A stretch of DNA of 64,000 nt from an uncultured Prochlorococcus sp. (GCA_902618795.1 CACNCF010000004.1:1-64000), one strand, 5' to 3'. Shown: positions 1 to 10,481, numbered from the stretch's first letter. A program made the numbers and translations. The notes: a model not told the origin generated them from the sequence alone.

Positions 1-22
1 TATCAGATTCAGTATTAGTCAT
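1..22 (-). CDS. Start of a gene running off the left edge, possibly ftsY
   Basis: On the minus strand an ATG at 20-22 opens a frame reading M-T-N-T-E-S-D before the window ends. It lies 66 bases downstream of nusB on the same strand. In Prochlorococcus the gene after nusB is commonly ftsY, the signal-recognition-particle receptor GTPase. Seven codons cannot identify a protein, so the name rests only on gene order and no symbol is assigned. Confidence 0.35.
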
Positions 23-88
23 TATTATCTTTAGTTCGTAATTAAATTTTTCTAAATACTATTTATTTATATCAAATAATTATGACAA

Positions 89-709
89 TTAAATTGTTTG
101 TAATCTCCTCAAAACTCCATTAATAAATTTTCTTCCTTGCAAATCACTATATTTATTAGCTAAATTTACAGCCTCATCACAGGCTACAGCGACAGGTGTG
201 TTCAAAAAATTGATATCCACATAAGCTAAACGGAGAATATCCCTATCAATTCTTGGTAATCTTTTTAATCTCCAGCCATCCATTACTTGATCGATATCAG
301 AATCAATACTTTTAATATTATTGATTATATTACAAATCCTTCGATTTACATCCTCTCTAATATCTATTTGACCGCTAGAAACAATTAATTTTGGAAAGTC
401 TAGAGTGACAGAGAGTGTATTCATTACGGTTTCAATTTTTGTCAAAGAATTTTTTAACTCATCTCTAACATTTGAATAAGAGGAATCAACACCTTCTTGC
501 AATTCACTATCTAATATTTTTTGTGAAGCATTTTCTAACTCTAACTCGCAATTATCTAATTCCTCTCTGCAATGGTTAATTAGAGAATCCAAAGCAGATT
601 CAAAAATTTCTTCTATCTGAAATTTATTTAATTTAAAATCACCTTTATCTTTTATGAGGCCAAGAGAAATTAATGATAATTCTCTAGAAAGGGATCTATT
701 ATGCATCAA
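89..709 (-). CDS. nusB: Transcription antitermination factor NusB
   Basis: NusB binds boxA RNA together with ribosomal protein S10 (NusE) and supports antitermination of rRNA operons. The protein has 206 residues. The NusB fold signature sits in the C-terminal part, about residues 150-205: RLPRIDRDILRLAYVDI, then EAVNLANKYSD and FINGVLRRL. The N-terminal 60-70 residues exceed the roughly 140-residue E. coli protein, as is usual for cyanobacterial NusB. The start codon abuts the stop codon of the upstream DUF502 gene with no gap, suggesting translational coupling. A second in-frame ATG directly follows the first, so the start is uncertain by one codon. Confidence 0.93.
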   Translation of the reverse strand: MMHNRSLSRELSLISLGLIKDKGDFKLNKFQIEEIFESALDSLINHCREELDNCELELENASQKILDSELQEGVDSSYSNVRDELKNSLTKIETVMNTLSVTLDFPKLIVSSGQIDIREDVNRRICNIINNIKSIDSDIDQVMDGWRLKRLPRIDRDILRLAYVDINFLNTPVAVACDEAVNLANKYSDLQGRKFINGVLRRLQTI

Positions 710-1444
710 TTAGGAAGAAGTATTAGTGGAAGCTCGTAATTGAGAAAACAATTTTGAAAATGTTGGATTTGTGGTGTTATTTTTCTCATCTGGATTAACT
801 ATCCCAGCAGAAATTATTGTTCTAAAAGCATCTTCAACAGAAATATCCAAATCCTTAACAGAAGACTCAGGGACGAGTGTATACCAACCAGTAGTTGGGT
901 TTGGTGCTGTAGGGATAAAAACACTAAGTAACTTTTCTTCCAAATCTGGCTGTAAAGAGGGACCTACGGCTCCAGTTACAAAACCTACACTATAAAGTCC
1001 CTCACGAGGATATTCAACTAAGACAACTCGCCTAAATCTATTAGATTTATTACTTAAGAAAGTTTCTAGCAATTGTTTAAGGGTTTTATAAACCGCTCCG
1101 GCTACTGGAATTTTTGATAAAGTGCCTTCTCCAAACTCTAATAACCATCTTCCTACAAAATTTCTCGCCATCAAGCCTATTAGCAAAATAGCTAATAAAG
1201 GAACTGTTAAACCTAAGGTGAGATTAATTAGATCTTGTAATAAAGGATTTAAAGTAATAAAAGGATTTAGTTGCTTTGGGACTGAAGTAACTAACGTTAA
1301 AACAAATTTACTAACTAATGATGACAGCCAAATTGTTGTTGCTAAGGGTATCACAACTAACAACCCCGCAATAAGATCATTTTTGAGATCTTGTTGAAGC
1401 CTAGATCCTAAATTCGAATCTTGATTTTGATTAGATTCAACCAA
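710..1444 (-). CDS. DUF502 family membrane protein
   Basis: This 244-residue protein matches DUF502, a family of unknown function found in cyanobacteria, plant chloroplasts and other bacteria. A charged N-terminus is followed by a hydrophobic segment at about residues 25-50 (LIAGLLVVIPLATTIWL) and another at about 72-95. Then comes the family-typical stretch SKIPVAGAVYKTLKQLLETF and a soluble region with FRRVVLVEYPREG and FIPTAPNPTTGW. It is probably an inner or thylakoid membrane protein. It lies directly upstream of nusB in one transcription unit and is divergent from queG. I know no established biochemical role for the family. Confidence 0.88.
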   Translation of the reverse strand: MVESNQNQDSNLGSRLQQDLKNDLIAGLLVVIPLATTIWLSSLVSKFVLTLVTSVPKQLNPFITLNPLLQDLINLTLGLTVPLLAILLIGLMARNFVGRWLLEFGEGTLSKIPVAGAVYKTLKQLLETFLSNKSNRFRRVVLVEYPREGLYSVGFVTGAVGPSLQPDLEEKLLSVFIPTAPNPTTGWYTLVPESSVKDLDISVEDAFRTIISAGIVNPDEKNNTTNPTFSKLFSQLRASTNTSS

Positions 1445-1501
1445 AATAACGTTTTAACTATATTAATTTTACTAATAATTTAACTGTTTTTACTAGGTTA
1501 G

Positions 1502-1524
1502 GATATATTTTTCTTAAATATATC
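1502..1524. repeat. Perfect 9-bp inverted repeat between divergent DUF502 and queG
   Basis: GATATATTT and AAATATATC are perfect inverted arms with a 5-base loop (TTCTT). They lie inside the 145-base region between two divergent genes. The arms contain only one G:C pair each, so the RNA hairpin would be weak. The element could be an operator for a dimeric regulator or simply chance in AT-rich DNA. Confidence 0.4.
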
Positions 1525-1589
1525 TATTTTATTTATAAGTTTATTCTTCAAAAATAACTTTTTAAAAGAAATATTTTAAAGAAAAAGAA

Positions 1590-2546
1590 ATGATTGATAC
1601 GATTCAAGACAAACAAGAAATAAGTAAAAAATTAAAAGAAAGAGCTATTTTTGAAGGTTTTGCAGTTGCTGGAATAGCTTCAATACCAGGTAGTTCGCGC
1701 GTAAAATTAAGAACTAATGCATTAGAAAGATGGTTATCAAATAACTATCATGCTGAAATGAAATGGATGGAAGCAGAAAAAAGAAAAAATATTGGCTCAC
1801 TTTTTGAAAATGCAAAAAGTATTTTAAGTGTTGGATTTACTTACATTAATTCACAAAACGACAACAATAATTTCCTCAAGGTAGCTAAATTTAGCCAAGG
1901 TGAGGATTATCACAAAGTGATTCACAAAAAATTAAAGAATATTGGTAAATGGATCAACCTAGAAATCCCTGATTGCAAATGGAAAATATGTGTTGATACG
2001 TCTCCACTGCTTGAAAAAGCATGGGCAGAAGAGGCTGGTATTGGATGGATAGGTAAAAATAGTAATTTAATCAGTAAAAAAAATGGTTCTTGGTTTACTT
2101 TGGGTTTTATGATTCTCACAAAAGAGTTTATGCCAGATAAACCTCATCAATCACTCTGTGGCAAATGTGATATTTGTATTAAAAATTGTCCCACAAAGGC
2201 AATAGTAGAACCCTTTGTTATTCAATCCGATTTATGCATTGCTTATCACACAATTGAGAGCAGAGATAAAACTATTCCAAAGAAAATAGAAAAAAATTTA
2301 GGTGGATGGGTTGCAGGATGTGATATCTGTCAAGATGTTTGTCCATGGAACAAATCAGTGCCATACAACAATAATTATGAAACTACACCAAAAGAATGGA
2401 TAAAAAATCTTGATATTGAGTCCCTTAATTGGGACGATAAAACATGGCAAGAAAATCTTAAAGGAACTACTTTAAAAAGAATTAAACCATGGATGTGGAA
2501 AAGAAACATACAAGCAAATTTAAAGAATAGAAAAGTTAAAATATGA
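1590..2546 (+). CDS. queG: Epoxyqueuosine reductase QueG
   Basis: QueG carries out the last step of queuosine synthesis, the cobalamin-dependent reduction of epoxyqueuosine to queuosine at position 34 of GUN-anticodon tRNAs. The 318-residue protein has two [4Fe-4S] ferredoxin-like motifs near residues 190-255: CGKCDICIKNCPTKAI and GCDICQDVCPWNK. The N-terminal half contains the family's KNSNLIS-type stretch and a conserved DTSPLLEKAWA segment. Its stop codon overlaps the start of the TPR gene by four bases (ATGA). Other queuosine genes of this window, queC and queE, lie about 42 kb away. Confidence 0.94.
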   Translation: MIDTIQDKQEISKKLKERAIFEGFAVAGIASIPGSSRVKLRTNALERWLSNNYHAEMKWMEAEKRKNIGSLFENAKSILSVGFTYINSQNDNNNFLKVAKFSQGEDYHKVIHKKLKNIGKWINLEIPDCKWKICVDTSPLLEKAWAEEAGIGWIGKNSNLISKKNGSWFTLGFMILTKEFMPDKPHQSLCGKCDICIKNCPTKAIVEPFVIQSDLCIAYHTIESRDKTIPKKIEKNLGGWVAGCDICQDVCPWNKSVPYNNNYETTPKEWIKNLDIESLNWDDKTWQENLKGTTLKRIKPWMWKRNIQANLKNRKVKI

Positions 2547-3406
2547 AAAAGTTTTTAAGAAAAACAATTTGGATTTCCTTGATCAGTTTTTACTTTTTTC
2601 AAATAGAAATAGTTCGAGCAATAGTTCCCTATTATTATTTCCCAACAATAAAAAGTATACAAAAGCAAAGCTTATACATTGGCAAAAATGCATATCAACT
2701 ACTTTATTTTGGTCAATATGAAGACAGTCTTAACTTAGCCAAATTAGCTGTAAAAATAAATGCAAAAGATGAAAACCTATGGATGATTTTGGCTGAAGCA
2801 CAAATAGCTAACAAAAAATACAAAAACGCATTAAATTCCTTAAATAAAGCAGAAAAGATCAATTCAAATATTAGCGAAATATATTTTGCAAAAAGTAATG
2901 TTTACTTAAAAATCTCTCAACAAACAAAAGCAAAGATTGCCTTAGAAAAAGGAATAAAGATTGAGCCTAATAACCACAAAGCTATTTTTCAATTAGGAAA
3001 TATTTTATTAATGGAAAAAAATTATTTGGGAGCTATTAAATTGTTTAATAAATCTATAAAAATTAAACCTGATTTCTGGCAAGGAATAAATAATCAAGGT
3101 TTAGCTTATTTCGAGCTAAACAATTTAAATCTCTCAATCAAACATTTTGAGAGTGCAATCGCAATTGAGGAAAATGCTGAACCTTTACTAGGCCTAGCCT
3201 CATGTAAAAATTTCAATGATACTAAATTAGCAATTCAGCTAGCAAAAAAAGCTTTGGCTAAAGATCCCAAATATGTCAATTATGATTATAGAAAAGAACA
3301 GTTATGGGGAGAAAAATTACAAGCCCGTACAGAAATTCTTTTACAAAATGAACAACTTAAAGAGGATGTAATAATGGCAAAATCCAAAATAAGTGAATCA
3401 TCTTAA
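2543..3406 (+). CDS. TPR-repeat protein, membrane-anchored or secreted
   Basis: The 287-residue protein begins with a signal-like or anchor segment (MKKFLRKTIWISLISFYFFQ, residues 1-20). Several tetratricopeptide repeats follow, roughly residues 45-220, recognisable from units such as NLWMILAEAQIANKKYKNAL, HKAIFQLGNILLMEKNYLGA and GINNQGLAYFELNNLNLSI. TPR repeats form helical scaffolds for protein binding, and no catalytic motif is visible. It is translationally coupled to queG by a four-base overlap. In Prochlorococcus this gene is a conserved neighbour in the dnaN-to-nusB block. Its client proteins are unknown. Confidence 0.85.
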   Translation: MKKFLRKTIWISLISFYFFQIEIVRAIVPYYYFPTIKSIQKQSLYIGKNAYQLLYFGQYEDSLNLAKLAVKINAKDENLWMILAEAQIANKKYKNALNSLNKAEKINSNISEIYFAKSNVYLKISQQTKAKIALEKGIKIEPNNHKAIFQLGNILLMEKNYLGAIKLFNKSIKIKPDFWQGINNQGLAYFELNNLNLSIKHFESAIAIEENAEPLLGLASCKNFNDTKLAIQLAKKALAKDPKYVNYDYRKEQLWGEKLQARTEILLQNEQLKEDVIMAKSKISESS

Positions 3407-3417
3407 TGTTCAATACT

Positions 3418-3435
3418 GGTAAATATTTTTTTACC
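3418..3435 (+). repeat. Small inverted repeat after the TPR gene
   Basis: GGTAAA and TTTACC form 6-bp arms around a 6-base T-rich loop, 12 bases after the TPR stop codon. No clear T-run follows on the plus strand, so as a terminator it would be weak. It could also act in the leader of the downstream topoisomerase gene. Confidence 0.3.
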
Positions 3436-3483
3436 TATTAGTCTTAATTTAGTTAGTTAATAATTATTGAATCTTGCTCTCTA

Positions 3484-5925
3484 ATGGATAAGAAAAAATT
3501 CACTTCGATCTCACTTCAAGAAGAAATGCAACGTTCTTATTTAGAGTATGCAATGAGCGTAATAGTTGGACGTGCTTTACCTGACGCAAGAGACGGTCTT
3601 AAGCCAGTACAAAGAAGAATCATATTTGCGATGTACGAATTAGGTTTAACACCTGATAAACCTTTTAGAAAGTGTGCAAGAGTTGTTGGAGATGTACTGG
3701 GAAAGTACCATCCTCACGGAGATCAAGCTGTATATGATGCATTAGTAAAGCTAGTCCAAAATTTCTCAACTAAATATCCTACTCTTGACGGTCATGGAAA
3801 TTTTGGATCTGTGGATAATGATCCCCCAGCAGCAATGAGATATACTGAGACCAGATTAGCTGCAATAGCTCATAAAGGATTTCTTGAAGAAATTGGATCA
3901 GAAACAGTAACCTTTTCAAACAATTTTGACGGTTCGCAAAAAGAACCAGATGTTCTTCCAGCCCAACTGCCATTTTTATTGTTGAACGGCTCATCAGGTA
4001 TTGCTGTTGGCATGGCAACAAATATTCCGCCTCATAACCTAGGCGAAATTGTAGATAGTTTAATTGCTCTACTAAAAAATAAAGATATAAGTGATAAAAA
4101 ACTTCTTAACATTATCAAAGGACCTGATTTTCCTACAGGTGGAGAATTAATATATAGTCGGGCAATAGAGGAACTTTATGAAACTGGAAAAGGGTCTATA
4201 ACGATAAGAGGAGTTGTGAATACGGAAGAGGTAAATTTAGGAAAAGGAAAACATAAAAAGAATGCACTAATTATTACGGAACTTCCTTACCAAGTTAATA
4301 AAGCAGGTTGGATTGAAAAACTCGCAGAACTTGTTAATTCTGGCAAAATTGATGGAATTTCAGATATTAGGGATGAGAGCGACAGAGATGGGATGAGAAT
4401 TGTAATAGAACTAAAAAAAGATTCTAATTCTGAACTTGTTATTTCTAATTTATATAAAAAAACAACTCTCCAAACAAACTTTGGCGCAATATTTTTAGCT
4501 TTAATTAAAGGCAAGCCTATACAACTAAACCTAAGAAAATATCTCAACTATTTTCTTGAATTTAGAGAAGAAACAATTAGAAAAAGAACTTATTATTTTC
4601 TAAAAAATACTCTTGAAAAACTAGAAATAACAGAAGGTTTATCTAAAGCCACAAAAAACATAAAAAAGGTTGTAGAAATTATTGAAGAATCAGAAAATTC
4701 TGTAGAAGCTAAATCAAAATTAATTGAACATTTTTTCTTAAGTGATAAACAAGCAAATTCAGTTTTGGATATGCCGCTAAGAAAATTAACAAATCTAGAA
4801 AAGAATCAAATTGATGATGAAATAAAAAATTTGGAAGAAAAAAAGAATTATTTTCAAAAATTATTGAACGAAAGAAAATTATTAATTCAATTACTTATTG
4901 AAGAATTTTTAATATTAAAGAAAAAATATAATGTTATTAGAAAAACAAAAATAATAAAAAATATAAATCAAAATCAAGAATTTGAAACGCTTAATAATCA
5001 AATATTAGAAGAATTTATAAATAAAAAAACTAAGATATATATAGACAATAGACTTTATTTGAAAAAGATGATTTCAAATAATTATAAGAAATCATTTGAA
5101 GTTGTAAATAAAATTATAGATAATAAAAATATTCAAAAATTCATATTTAATATTGAAAAAAACATAAAATTAATTGGAATCACAAATACTGGAAAAGTAT
5201 TTAACATTGATTGGGAATCAAGTATTAATAAAGACTATAAATTAGATAATAGAATTCTTGGAAATATTCATCCTAATGAAATAATAAATTTTCATTCTCT
5301 TAAAAAAGAAATTAGAAATTATTTATGCATACTAAATTCAGATGGAAGATTTAAAAAAGTTTTATTTGATGAAGATATGATAAAAAGTAATAGAACTTAC
5401 ACAATTACAAAATTAAAAAATAATCTACAGACAATCGATTCGTTTATTTCTAATGAAAACAAAGATTTAATAATATTAACCTCGATAGGAAGGATTTTTA
5501 ACTTTAATTTATCAAATAAGTTTTTAACACCAACTTCTAAACAATCACAAGGACTAATACTTGCAAAACTTTTACCAACTGAAAAAATCGTTTCTTGTTG
5601 TACATATCGTAATGGAGAAAATATTTTTTTAATATCTAAAAAAGGAAAAATCTTTTGTATAAATAGCAATGAAATTTATTACACAAATGAATATAGTTTG
5701 GGATATTTAAATGAAAAAACCCAACTTAAAAACGATTACTTCCTAAAAGTAATAACGAGTAACCATTACCTTGATATTGAAACTAATAAAAATAAATCTG
5801 CAAGATTAGACCTAAATAAATTAAATTTTAAATCAAATAAATCAAATTTTTTAATTGATTTTTTAAAATTAGATGAGGATGAATATCTTGAAAATTGTTT
5901 CCGACTTAAAAACTTTCTCTACTAG
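3484..5925 (+). CDS. DNA gyrase / topoisomerase IV subunit A
   Basis: This is the breakage-reunion subunit of a type IIA topoisomerase, working with a GyrB/ParE-type ATPase. The 813-residue protein has the winged-helix core with [22 protein letters not shown] and the active-site tyrosine in [10 protein letters not shown] (Tyr120). The tower and coiled coil run to about residue 500. The C-terminal third keeps only traces of beta-pinwheel blades, such as [11 protein letters not shown] and [10 protein letters not shown] cannot find the GyrA-box (QRRGGKG type) needed for DNA wrapping and negative supercoiling. It therefore resembles ParC, or a degenerate GyrA, and I leave the symbol open. Its 3' end overlaps the convergent purF by four bases. 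Confidence 0.9.
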   Translation: MDKKKFTSISLQEEMQRSYLEYAMSVIVGRALPDARDGLKPVQRRIIFAMYELGLTPDKPFRKCARVVGDVLGKYHPHGDQAVYDALVKLVQNFSTKYPTLDGHGNFGSVDNDPPAAMRYTETRLAAIAHKGFLEEIGSETVTFSNNFDGSQKEPDVLPAQLPFLLLNGSSGIAVGMATNIPPHNLGEIVDSLIALLKNKDISDKKLLNIIKGPDFPTGGELIYSRAIEELYETGKGSITIRGVVNTEEVNLGKGKHKKNALIITELPYQVNKAGWIEKLAELVNSGKIDGISDIRDESDRDGMRIVIELKKDSNSELVISNLYKKTTLQTNFGAIFLALIKGKPIQLNLRKYLNYFLEFREETIRKRTYYFLKNTLEKLEITEGLSKATKNIKKVVEIIEESENSVEAKSKLIEHFFLSDKQANSVLDMPLRKLTNLEKNQIDDEIKNLEEKKNYFQKLLNERKLLIQLLIEEFLILKKKYNVIRKTKIIKNINQNQEFETLNNQILEEFINKKTKIYIDNRLYLKKMISNNYKKSFEVVNKIIDNKNIQKFIFNIEKNIKLIGITNTGKVFNIDWESSINKDYKLDNRILGNIHPNEIINFHSLKKEIRNYLCILNSDGRFKKVLFDEDMIKSNRTYTITKLKNNLQTIDSFISNENKDLIILTSIGRIFNFNLSNKFLTPTSKQSQGLILAKLLPTEKIVSCCTYRNGENIFLISKKGKIFCINSNEIYYTNEYSLGYLNEKTQLKNDYFLKVITSNHYLDIETNKNKSARLDLNKLNFKSNKSNFLIDFLKLDEDEYLENCFRLKNFLY

Positions 5926-7382
5926 GATTTATATTCATTTTCAACCCAATCAAGGTACTCTTGATTTACAGTTCCCGTTACATAAGAGCCAGTAAAACAA
6001 CTCATCTCCAAATCTTTTATGGGGGAATCACTTATTATAGATTTTCGCAAACTTTCAACACTTTGATAAACAAGGTGATCAATTTCAAGTTTATCGGCGA
6101 TTTCACTTATTGTCCTATTGTGAGCTATTAATTCATCTCTATTAGGCATATTAATTCCATAAACGTGTGGATAACGAACAGGAGGAGCTGCTGATGTAAA
6201 AAAAACTTTATTTGCTCCTGCATCTTTAGCCATCTGGACAATTTCTTTTGAAGTAGTACCTCTTACTATCGAGTCATCAACAATTAATACATTTTTATTT
6301 TTAAACTCTGCACTCATGGCATTTAATTTTTGCCTTACAGATTTCTTACGTTTCTGCTGACCAGGCATTATAAATGTTCTGCCAACATATCTATTTTTAA
6401 AAAAACCTTCCCTATATTCTATCCCTAACTGTCTTGCAACTTGCATTGCCGCGGGTCGAGAGGAATCAGGAATAGGCATAACTACATCAATATCTCCAGA
6501 ATTGATAGTTTGTTTTATTGTTTCTGCTAAATAATCTCCCATTTTTAAACGAGCTTTATAAACTGAAATTCCATTCATAATTGAATCTGGCCTAGCTAAG
6601 TAAACATATTCAAAAGCACAGGGAAATAACATTGGATTTTCAGAACATTGCTTAGAGAAAAACTCTCCATCAAGATTTATAAAAACAGCTTCTCCTGGAT
6701 CTACATCTCTCACTACTTCATAATCATTATTCTCAAGTACTAAAGATTCGCTTGCAACCATCCATTCTTCTTTTTTTGTGGTTAATGAAAGTCTTTTCCC
6801 TATGACTAAAGGCCTAATACCAAAAGGATCTCTAAATGCTAATAAACCATGTCCTGAAATTAACGCGATTGAAGCATATGACCCCTGAATTCTTTTATGT
6901 AAAGATTTGACCGCATTAAAAATAATATCAGGTTCTAATTCTTGATTATGAATTTGATCTTGTAATTCTGTCGCAAATACATTTAACAACATTTCAGTAT
7001 CACTTGAAGAATTTGTATGCCGCTTATCGACATTAAATAACTGTTTTTCTAAATCTCTGGTATTAGTCAAATTTCCATTATGTATCAAAACAATTCCATA
7101 AGGAGCATTAACATAAAAAGGCTGTGCTTCTTCTACACTTTCTGCTGATCCCTTTGTTGCGTACCTAACATGACCCAATCCAATTTTGCCAATTAAATTC
7201 CTCATATCTCTAGTTCTATAAGCTGTATTAACCTGACCTTTAACCTTATGTATATGAAAAACAGTATTTTCCATTGTTGCTATGCCTGTTGAGTCTTGAC
7301 CTCTATGCTGCAAAAGCAAAAGACTATCGTAAATTTGTTGATTTACATCATTTGAAGAAACAATTCCAACTATCCCGCACAT
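5922..7382 (-). CDS. purF: Amidophosphoribosyltransferase (PurF)
   Basis: PurF makes 5-phosphoribosylamine from PRPP and glutamine, the first committed step of purine synthesis. The 486-residue protein starts MCGIVGIV, placing the nucleophilic Cys2 of the Ntn glutaminase directly after the initiator with no propeptide. [13 protein letters not shown] follows. The PRPP-binding signature [18 protein letters not shown] lies near residue 365, and the Arg-rich flexible loop ([10 protein letters not shown]) precedes it. It lies 47 bases downstream of purL on the same strand, so the two are probably co-transcribed. Confidence 0.97.
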   Translation of the reverse strand: MCGIVGIVSSNDVNQQIYDSLLLLQHRGQDSTGIATMENTVFHIHKVKGQVNTAYRTRDMRNLIGKIGLGHVRYATKGSAESVEEAQPFYVNAPYGIVLIHNGNLTNTRDLEKQLFNVDKRHTNSSSDTEMLLNVFATELQDQIHNQELEPDIIFNAVKSLHKRIQGSYASIALISGHGLLAFRDPFGIRPLVIGKRLSLTTKKEEWMVASESLVLENNDYEVVRDVDPGEAVFINLDGEFFSKQCSENPMLFPCAFEYVYLARPDSIMNGISVYKARLKMGDYLAETIKQTINSGDIDVVMPIPDSSRPAAMQVARQLGIEYREGFFKNRYVGRTFIMPGQQKRKKSVRQKLNAMSAEFKNKNVLIVDDSIVRGTTSKEIVQMAKDAGANKVFFTSAAPPVRYPHVYGINMPNRDELIAHNRTISEIADKLEIDHLVYQSVESLRKSIISDSPIKDLEMSCFTGSYVTGTVNQEYLDWVENEYKS

Positions 7383-7429
7383 AACTTAATATCTCAAAAT
7401 GATTAATAGTTGAAAAATATTTTTCATAT

Positions 7430-9769
7430 TTAAAAGTAACCTGAAATACTATTATTAAATTTTTCGGTTAATTCCTCAACCCTAATATTGCAAATATTTT
7501 TTTCGTTGATTTTTATCTTCAACGTGTCACTAGATACGTATCCTATTTTTTTTACAAAAACACTTGATGGGAAATTTATTTGATTTTGTTTTAAATAATT
7601 AAACCATTCATTTTGTTTCATTTTACTAATTGAAAAAATAATTCTTGACCCCCCTTCGCCAAACAATAAATTATCAACTCTATTTACATCTTTCTCTAAT
7701 TCTATAGTTGCGCCCCTCGAGGACAAAATGCAAGACTCTGCTAAAGCTATAGCTAAACCTCCATCGCTGATATCATGCGAAGAAACTACAAGACTATTTA
7801 AAATCGCATTTCTTAAAAAACTCTGGCAAAACTTTTCATCCAACAAATCTATTTTTGGAGGCCGACCTGTAATTTCTCCATGAAAATATTCCAGATAAGA
7901 ACTAGCTGCAATTTTTATTTCTGATTTGGAAGAACCAATTAACCAGATTTCATCTTCAATATTTTTCCATTCACTACTTATAGCTTTTTCGACATTATCT
8001 ATCTTTCCAACCATTCCAATAACAGGTGTAGGATTGATAGGAGTAATTAGATTATCTTTATTTTTTGATTCATTATATAAAGATACATTACCTCCTGTAA
8101 CAGGAGTTTCTAAAGCTTTACAGGCTTCAGCAATTCCATTACATGAAGATGAAAGTTGCCAATATCCTATTTCATTCTCAGGGGAAGAAAAATTTAAATT
8201 ATTTGTAATTGCTATTGGTTCAGCACCAACACAACTAACATTTCTAGCGGACTCTGCAACGGCAGCGATAGATCCTCTAAAAGGATCAAGCGCAACCCAT
8301 CTACTATTGCAATCAACTGAAGCAGCGACACCAGAAAAAACTTTACTTTTATTTTTTTTATTTTGTTCTCTTAGTCTTACTACGGCTGCATCTGATTTTC
8401 CAGGTTTAAAAACTGTATTTGCTTGAACTTGAGAATCATATTGTTTATAAATCCATCGTTTAGATGCTATTGATGGATTAGAGAGTAGTTTTAAAATGAT
8501 GTCTGAAAAAGAAAAATTCTTATTTTCCTTCAATGAAAATATTTTTTGCTCATGAATTTCTGGTAAATCATTTTCTTTCCATTCCCATTTATTTAAAAGA
8601 TCATCTGGTGGATTATTAATCACATTGTGAAAATTAACAGGAGTATCATCAGATAAAGCAGAAGTAGGTATTTGGGCCACAATTTTACCTTTATGAGAAA
8701 TAATTACTTCATTAGTTCCTATCACTTCACCAATCACACTGGCATATAATCCCCATTTATTAAATTTTTCAATAAGATCATTAATTTTTTCTTCTTTAAC
8801 GACAAATAACATTCTTTCTTGCGATTCAGATAATAAATACTGGTATGAAGACATATTATCTTCTCTAGAAGGGACCAAATCTAAATCGATAGATATCCCT
8901 AAATTTCCATTTGCGGCCATTTCTGCGCTACTGCATGTTAAACCTGCAGCACCCATATCTTGAGCTGCAATTACATCCCCTGTCTTAAAAGCATCCAAAC
9001 AAGCTTCAATAAGACTTTTCTCAACAAATGGATCACCTACCTGAACAGCAGGTCTGTCATCCAATGAGGTTGCAGTTAATTCTGAACTAGCAAAACTAGC
9101 ACCACCAACACCATCTCTCCCAGTTGTATTACCAACATATAACACTGGTGATCCTACATTTTTAGCTCCAGAACAAACGATTTCCTCAGTCTCTAATAGT
9201 CCTAAAGCCATAACATTCACTAGAGGATTTCCAGAGTAACTATCATCGAAGTCAATTTCACCTCCAACAGTCGGCACACCTACGCAATTCCCATAATGTG
9301 AAATACCGGATACAACTCCTCGTAGTAAATCAACATTTGATGATTTATCAAGGTTGCCGAATCTCAATGAATTCAACACTGCGATTGGCCTAGCACCCAT
9401 TGTGAATATATCTCTTAAAATTCCTCCTACGCCTGTTGCTGCGCCTTGAAAAGGTTCAATAGCAGAAGGATGATTATGACTTTCTATTTTAAAAACAAGT
9501 TTTTGATTATTTCCAACATCAATAACGCCAGCATTTTCTCCAGGTCCAACTAAAACATTTTTACCTTTAGTGGGAAACTTAGATAGTAAAGGTTTTGAAT
9601 TTCTATAACAACAATGTTCTGACCACATAACGCCAAACATACCTAATTCCGTTCTGTTAGGTTTTCTCTTTAATCTTTTGCAAATTTCTTCGTAATCTTT
9701 AAGTGTTAAATTTTCAACTTGTAGTGCTTCATTAAGATCATATAGATCATTATTTTCTTGATTTATCAT
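7430..9769 (-). CDS. purL: Phosphoribosylformylglycinamidine synthase subunit PurL
   Basis: PurL is the ATP-dependent synthetase subunit converting FGAR to FGAM. At 779 residues it is the small type that needs separate PurS and PurQ subunits, neither of which is in this window. Visible motifs include EHCCYRNSKPLL and FKIESHNHPSAIEPFQGAATG near the N-terminus, the substrate-binding VGDPFVEKSL, and a second half repeating the AIR-synthase fold with VTGGNVSLYNES and SHDISDGGLAIALAE. It lies three bases from the PRC-barrel gene and 47 bases from purF, indicating an operon with both. Confidence 0.97.
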   Translation of the reverse strand: MINQENNDLYDLNEALQVENLTLKDYEEICKRLKRKPNRTELGMFGVMWSEHCCYRNSKPLLSKFPTKGKNVLVGPGENAGVIDVGNNQKLVFKIESHNHPSAIEPFQGAATGVGGILRDIFTMGARPIAVLNSLRFGNLDKSSNVDLLRGVVSGISHYGNCVGVPTVGGEIDFDDSYSGNPLVNVMALGLLETEEIVCSGAKNVGSPVLYVGNTTGRDGVGGASFASSELTATSLDDRPAVQVGDPFVEKSLIEACLDAFKTGDVIAAQDMGAAGLTCSSAEMAANGNLGISIDLDLVPSREDNMSSYQYLLSESQERMLFVVKEEKINDLIEKFNKWGLYASVIGEVIGTNEVIISHKGKIVAQIPTSALSDDTPVNFHNVINNPPDDLLNKWEWKENDLPEIHEQKIFSLKENKNFSFSDIILKLLSNPSIASKRWIYKQYDSQVQANTVFKPGKSDAAVVRLREQNKKNKSKVFSGVAASVDCNSRWVALDPFRGSIAAVAESARNVSCVGAEPIAITNNLNFSSPENEIGYWQLSSSCNGIAEACKALETPVTGGNVSLYNESKNKDNLITPINPTPVIGMVGKIDNVEKAISSEWKNIEDEIWLIGSSKSEIKIAASSYLEYFHGEITGRPPKIDLLDEKFCQSFLRNAILNSLVVSSHDISDGGLAIALAESCILSSRGATIELEKDVNRVDNLLFGEGGSRIIFSISKMKQNEWFNYLKQNQINFPSSVFVKKIGYVSSDTLKIKINEKNICNIRVEELTEKFNNSISGYF

Positions 9770-9772
9770 TAT

Positions 9773-10480
9773 TTATATCCAAGGGTCATCTTCTTTTTTT
9801 TCACTAGACGGTATAGATGTTTTGTCATTATTATAAAAACTTTTTTGTTTAAAATCTAAGTTTTGGCTAATATCTTCATCTTCTTCAAGCCATTCCTCTA
9901 ATCTATTAGAAGCAATATTTTTCATATCATCAAATCTATCAAAAATTTTTTTCCCTTTTTGCATAAATTCATTTTTAATACTTGATTTTATTAAAGGTAA
10001 ATCATCTAAAGAATTACTTTCACAAAATACCAATCCCGGTTGTTGGTCATTGATATTATCAATAGTTAATTTCCATCTACTAGAACCTGGAATCTTAGGA
10101 TTAGATCTAGAAACTAAGTAATATTTAATTTTTCCCGTTTTCATTTCAAATAAAAAATCTGCAATAAATCCTATTTTTGATCCATTTATATTTATAAGAT
10201 TAGCTTCTATTAGAGTTGGGAACCTATTTAAAGTTGCTAAATCCGAAATAGCTGGATCGCCTTTAACATAAATTTCATTATCTATTATTTGAGTAATTTG
10301 ATTTAATCGCCAAACATTTCTTTTTAAATCAAAATTTGAAGGACGAGAGTACCATCCTAGAATCCGGTGAACTGGAGGATGCATCCAAACATTTTCACCA
10401 TTTCCATAATTAAGGACCATATTACCCTTAACACTATAATTTAATAATTCACTTAATAAAATTTCTTTAGGTAATTTCAA
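9773..10480 (-). CDS. PRC-barrel domain protein
   Basis: The 235-residue cyanobacterial protein has two stretches that look like PRC-barrels: residues about 8-75 and about 75-150. The second includes FPTLIEANLININGSKIGF and IKYYLVSRSNPKIPGSSRW. The C-terminal third is acidic and low in complexity, ending EKKEDDPWI. PRC-barrels bind RNA, ribosome-associated proteins or photosynthetic partners, and nothing here shows which. It sits one base after dnaN and three bases before purL, so it is translated from the same message. This position is conserved in Prochlorococcus. The function is unknown. Confidence 0.8.
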   Translation of the reverse strand: MKLPKEILLSELLNYSVKGNMVLNYGNGENVWMHPPVHRILGWYSRPSNFDLKRNVWRLNQITQIIDNEIYVKGDPAISDLATLNRFPTLIEANLININGSKIGFIADFLFEMKTGKIKYYLVSRSNPKIPGSSRWKLTIDNINDQQPGLVFCESNSLDDLPLIKSSIKNEFMQKGKKIFDRFDDMKNIASNRLEEWLEEDEDISQNLDFKQKSFYNNDKTSIPSSEKKEDDPWI

Positions 10481-10481
10481 A

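Noticed and set aside
7926-8426. 166-codon open frame opposite purL
   Set aside because: It lies wholly within purL, which is strongly conserved, and its product has no recognisable family or own control signals; it is an antisense shadow.
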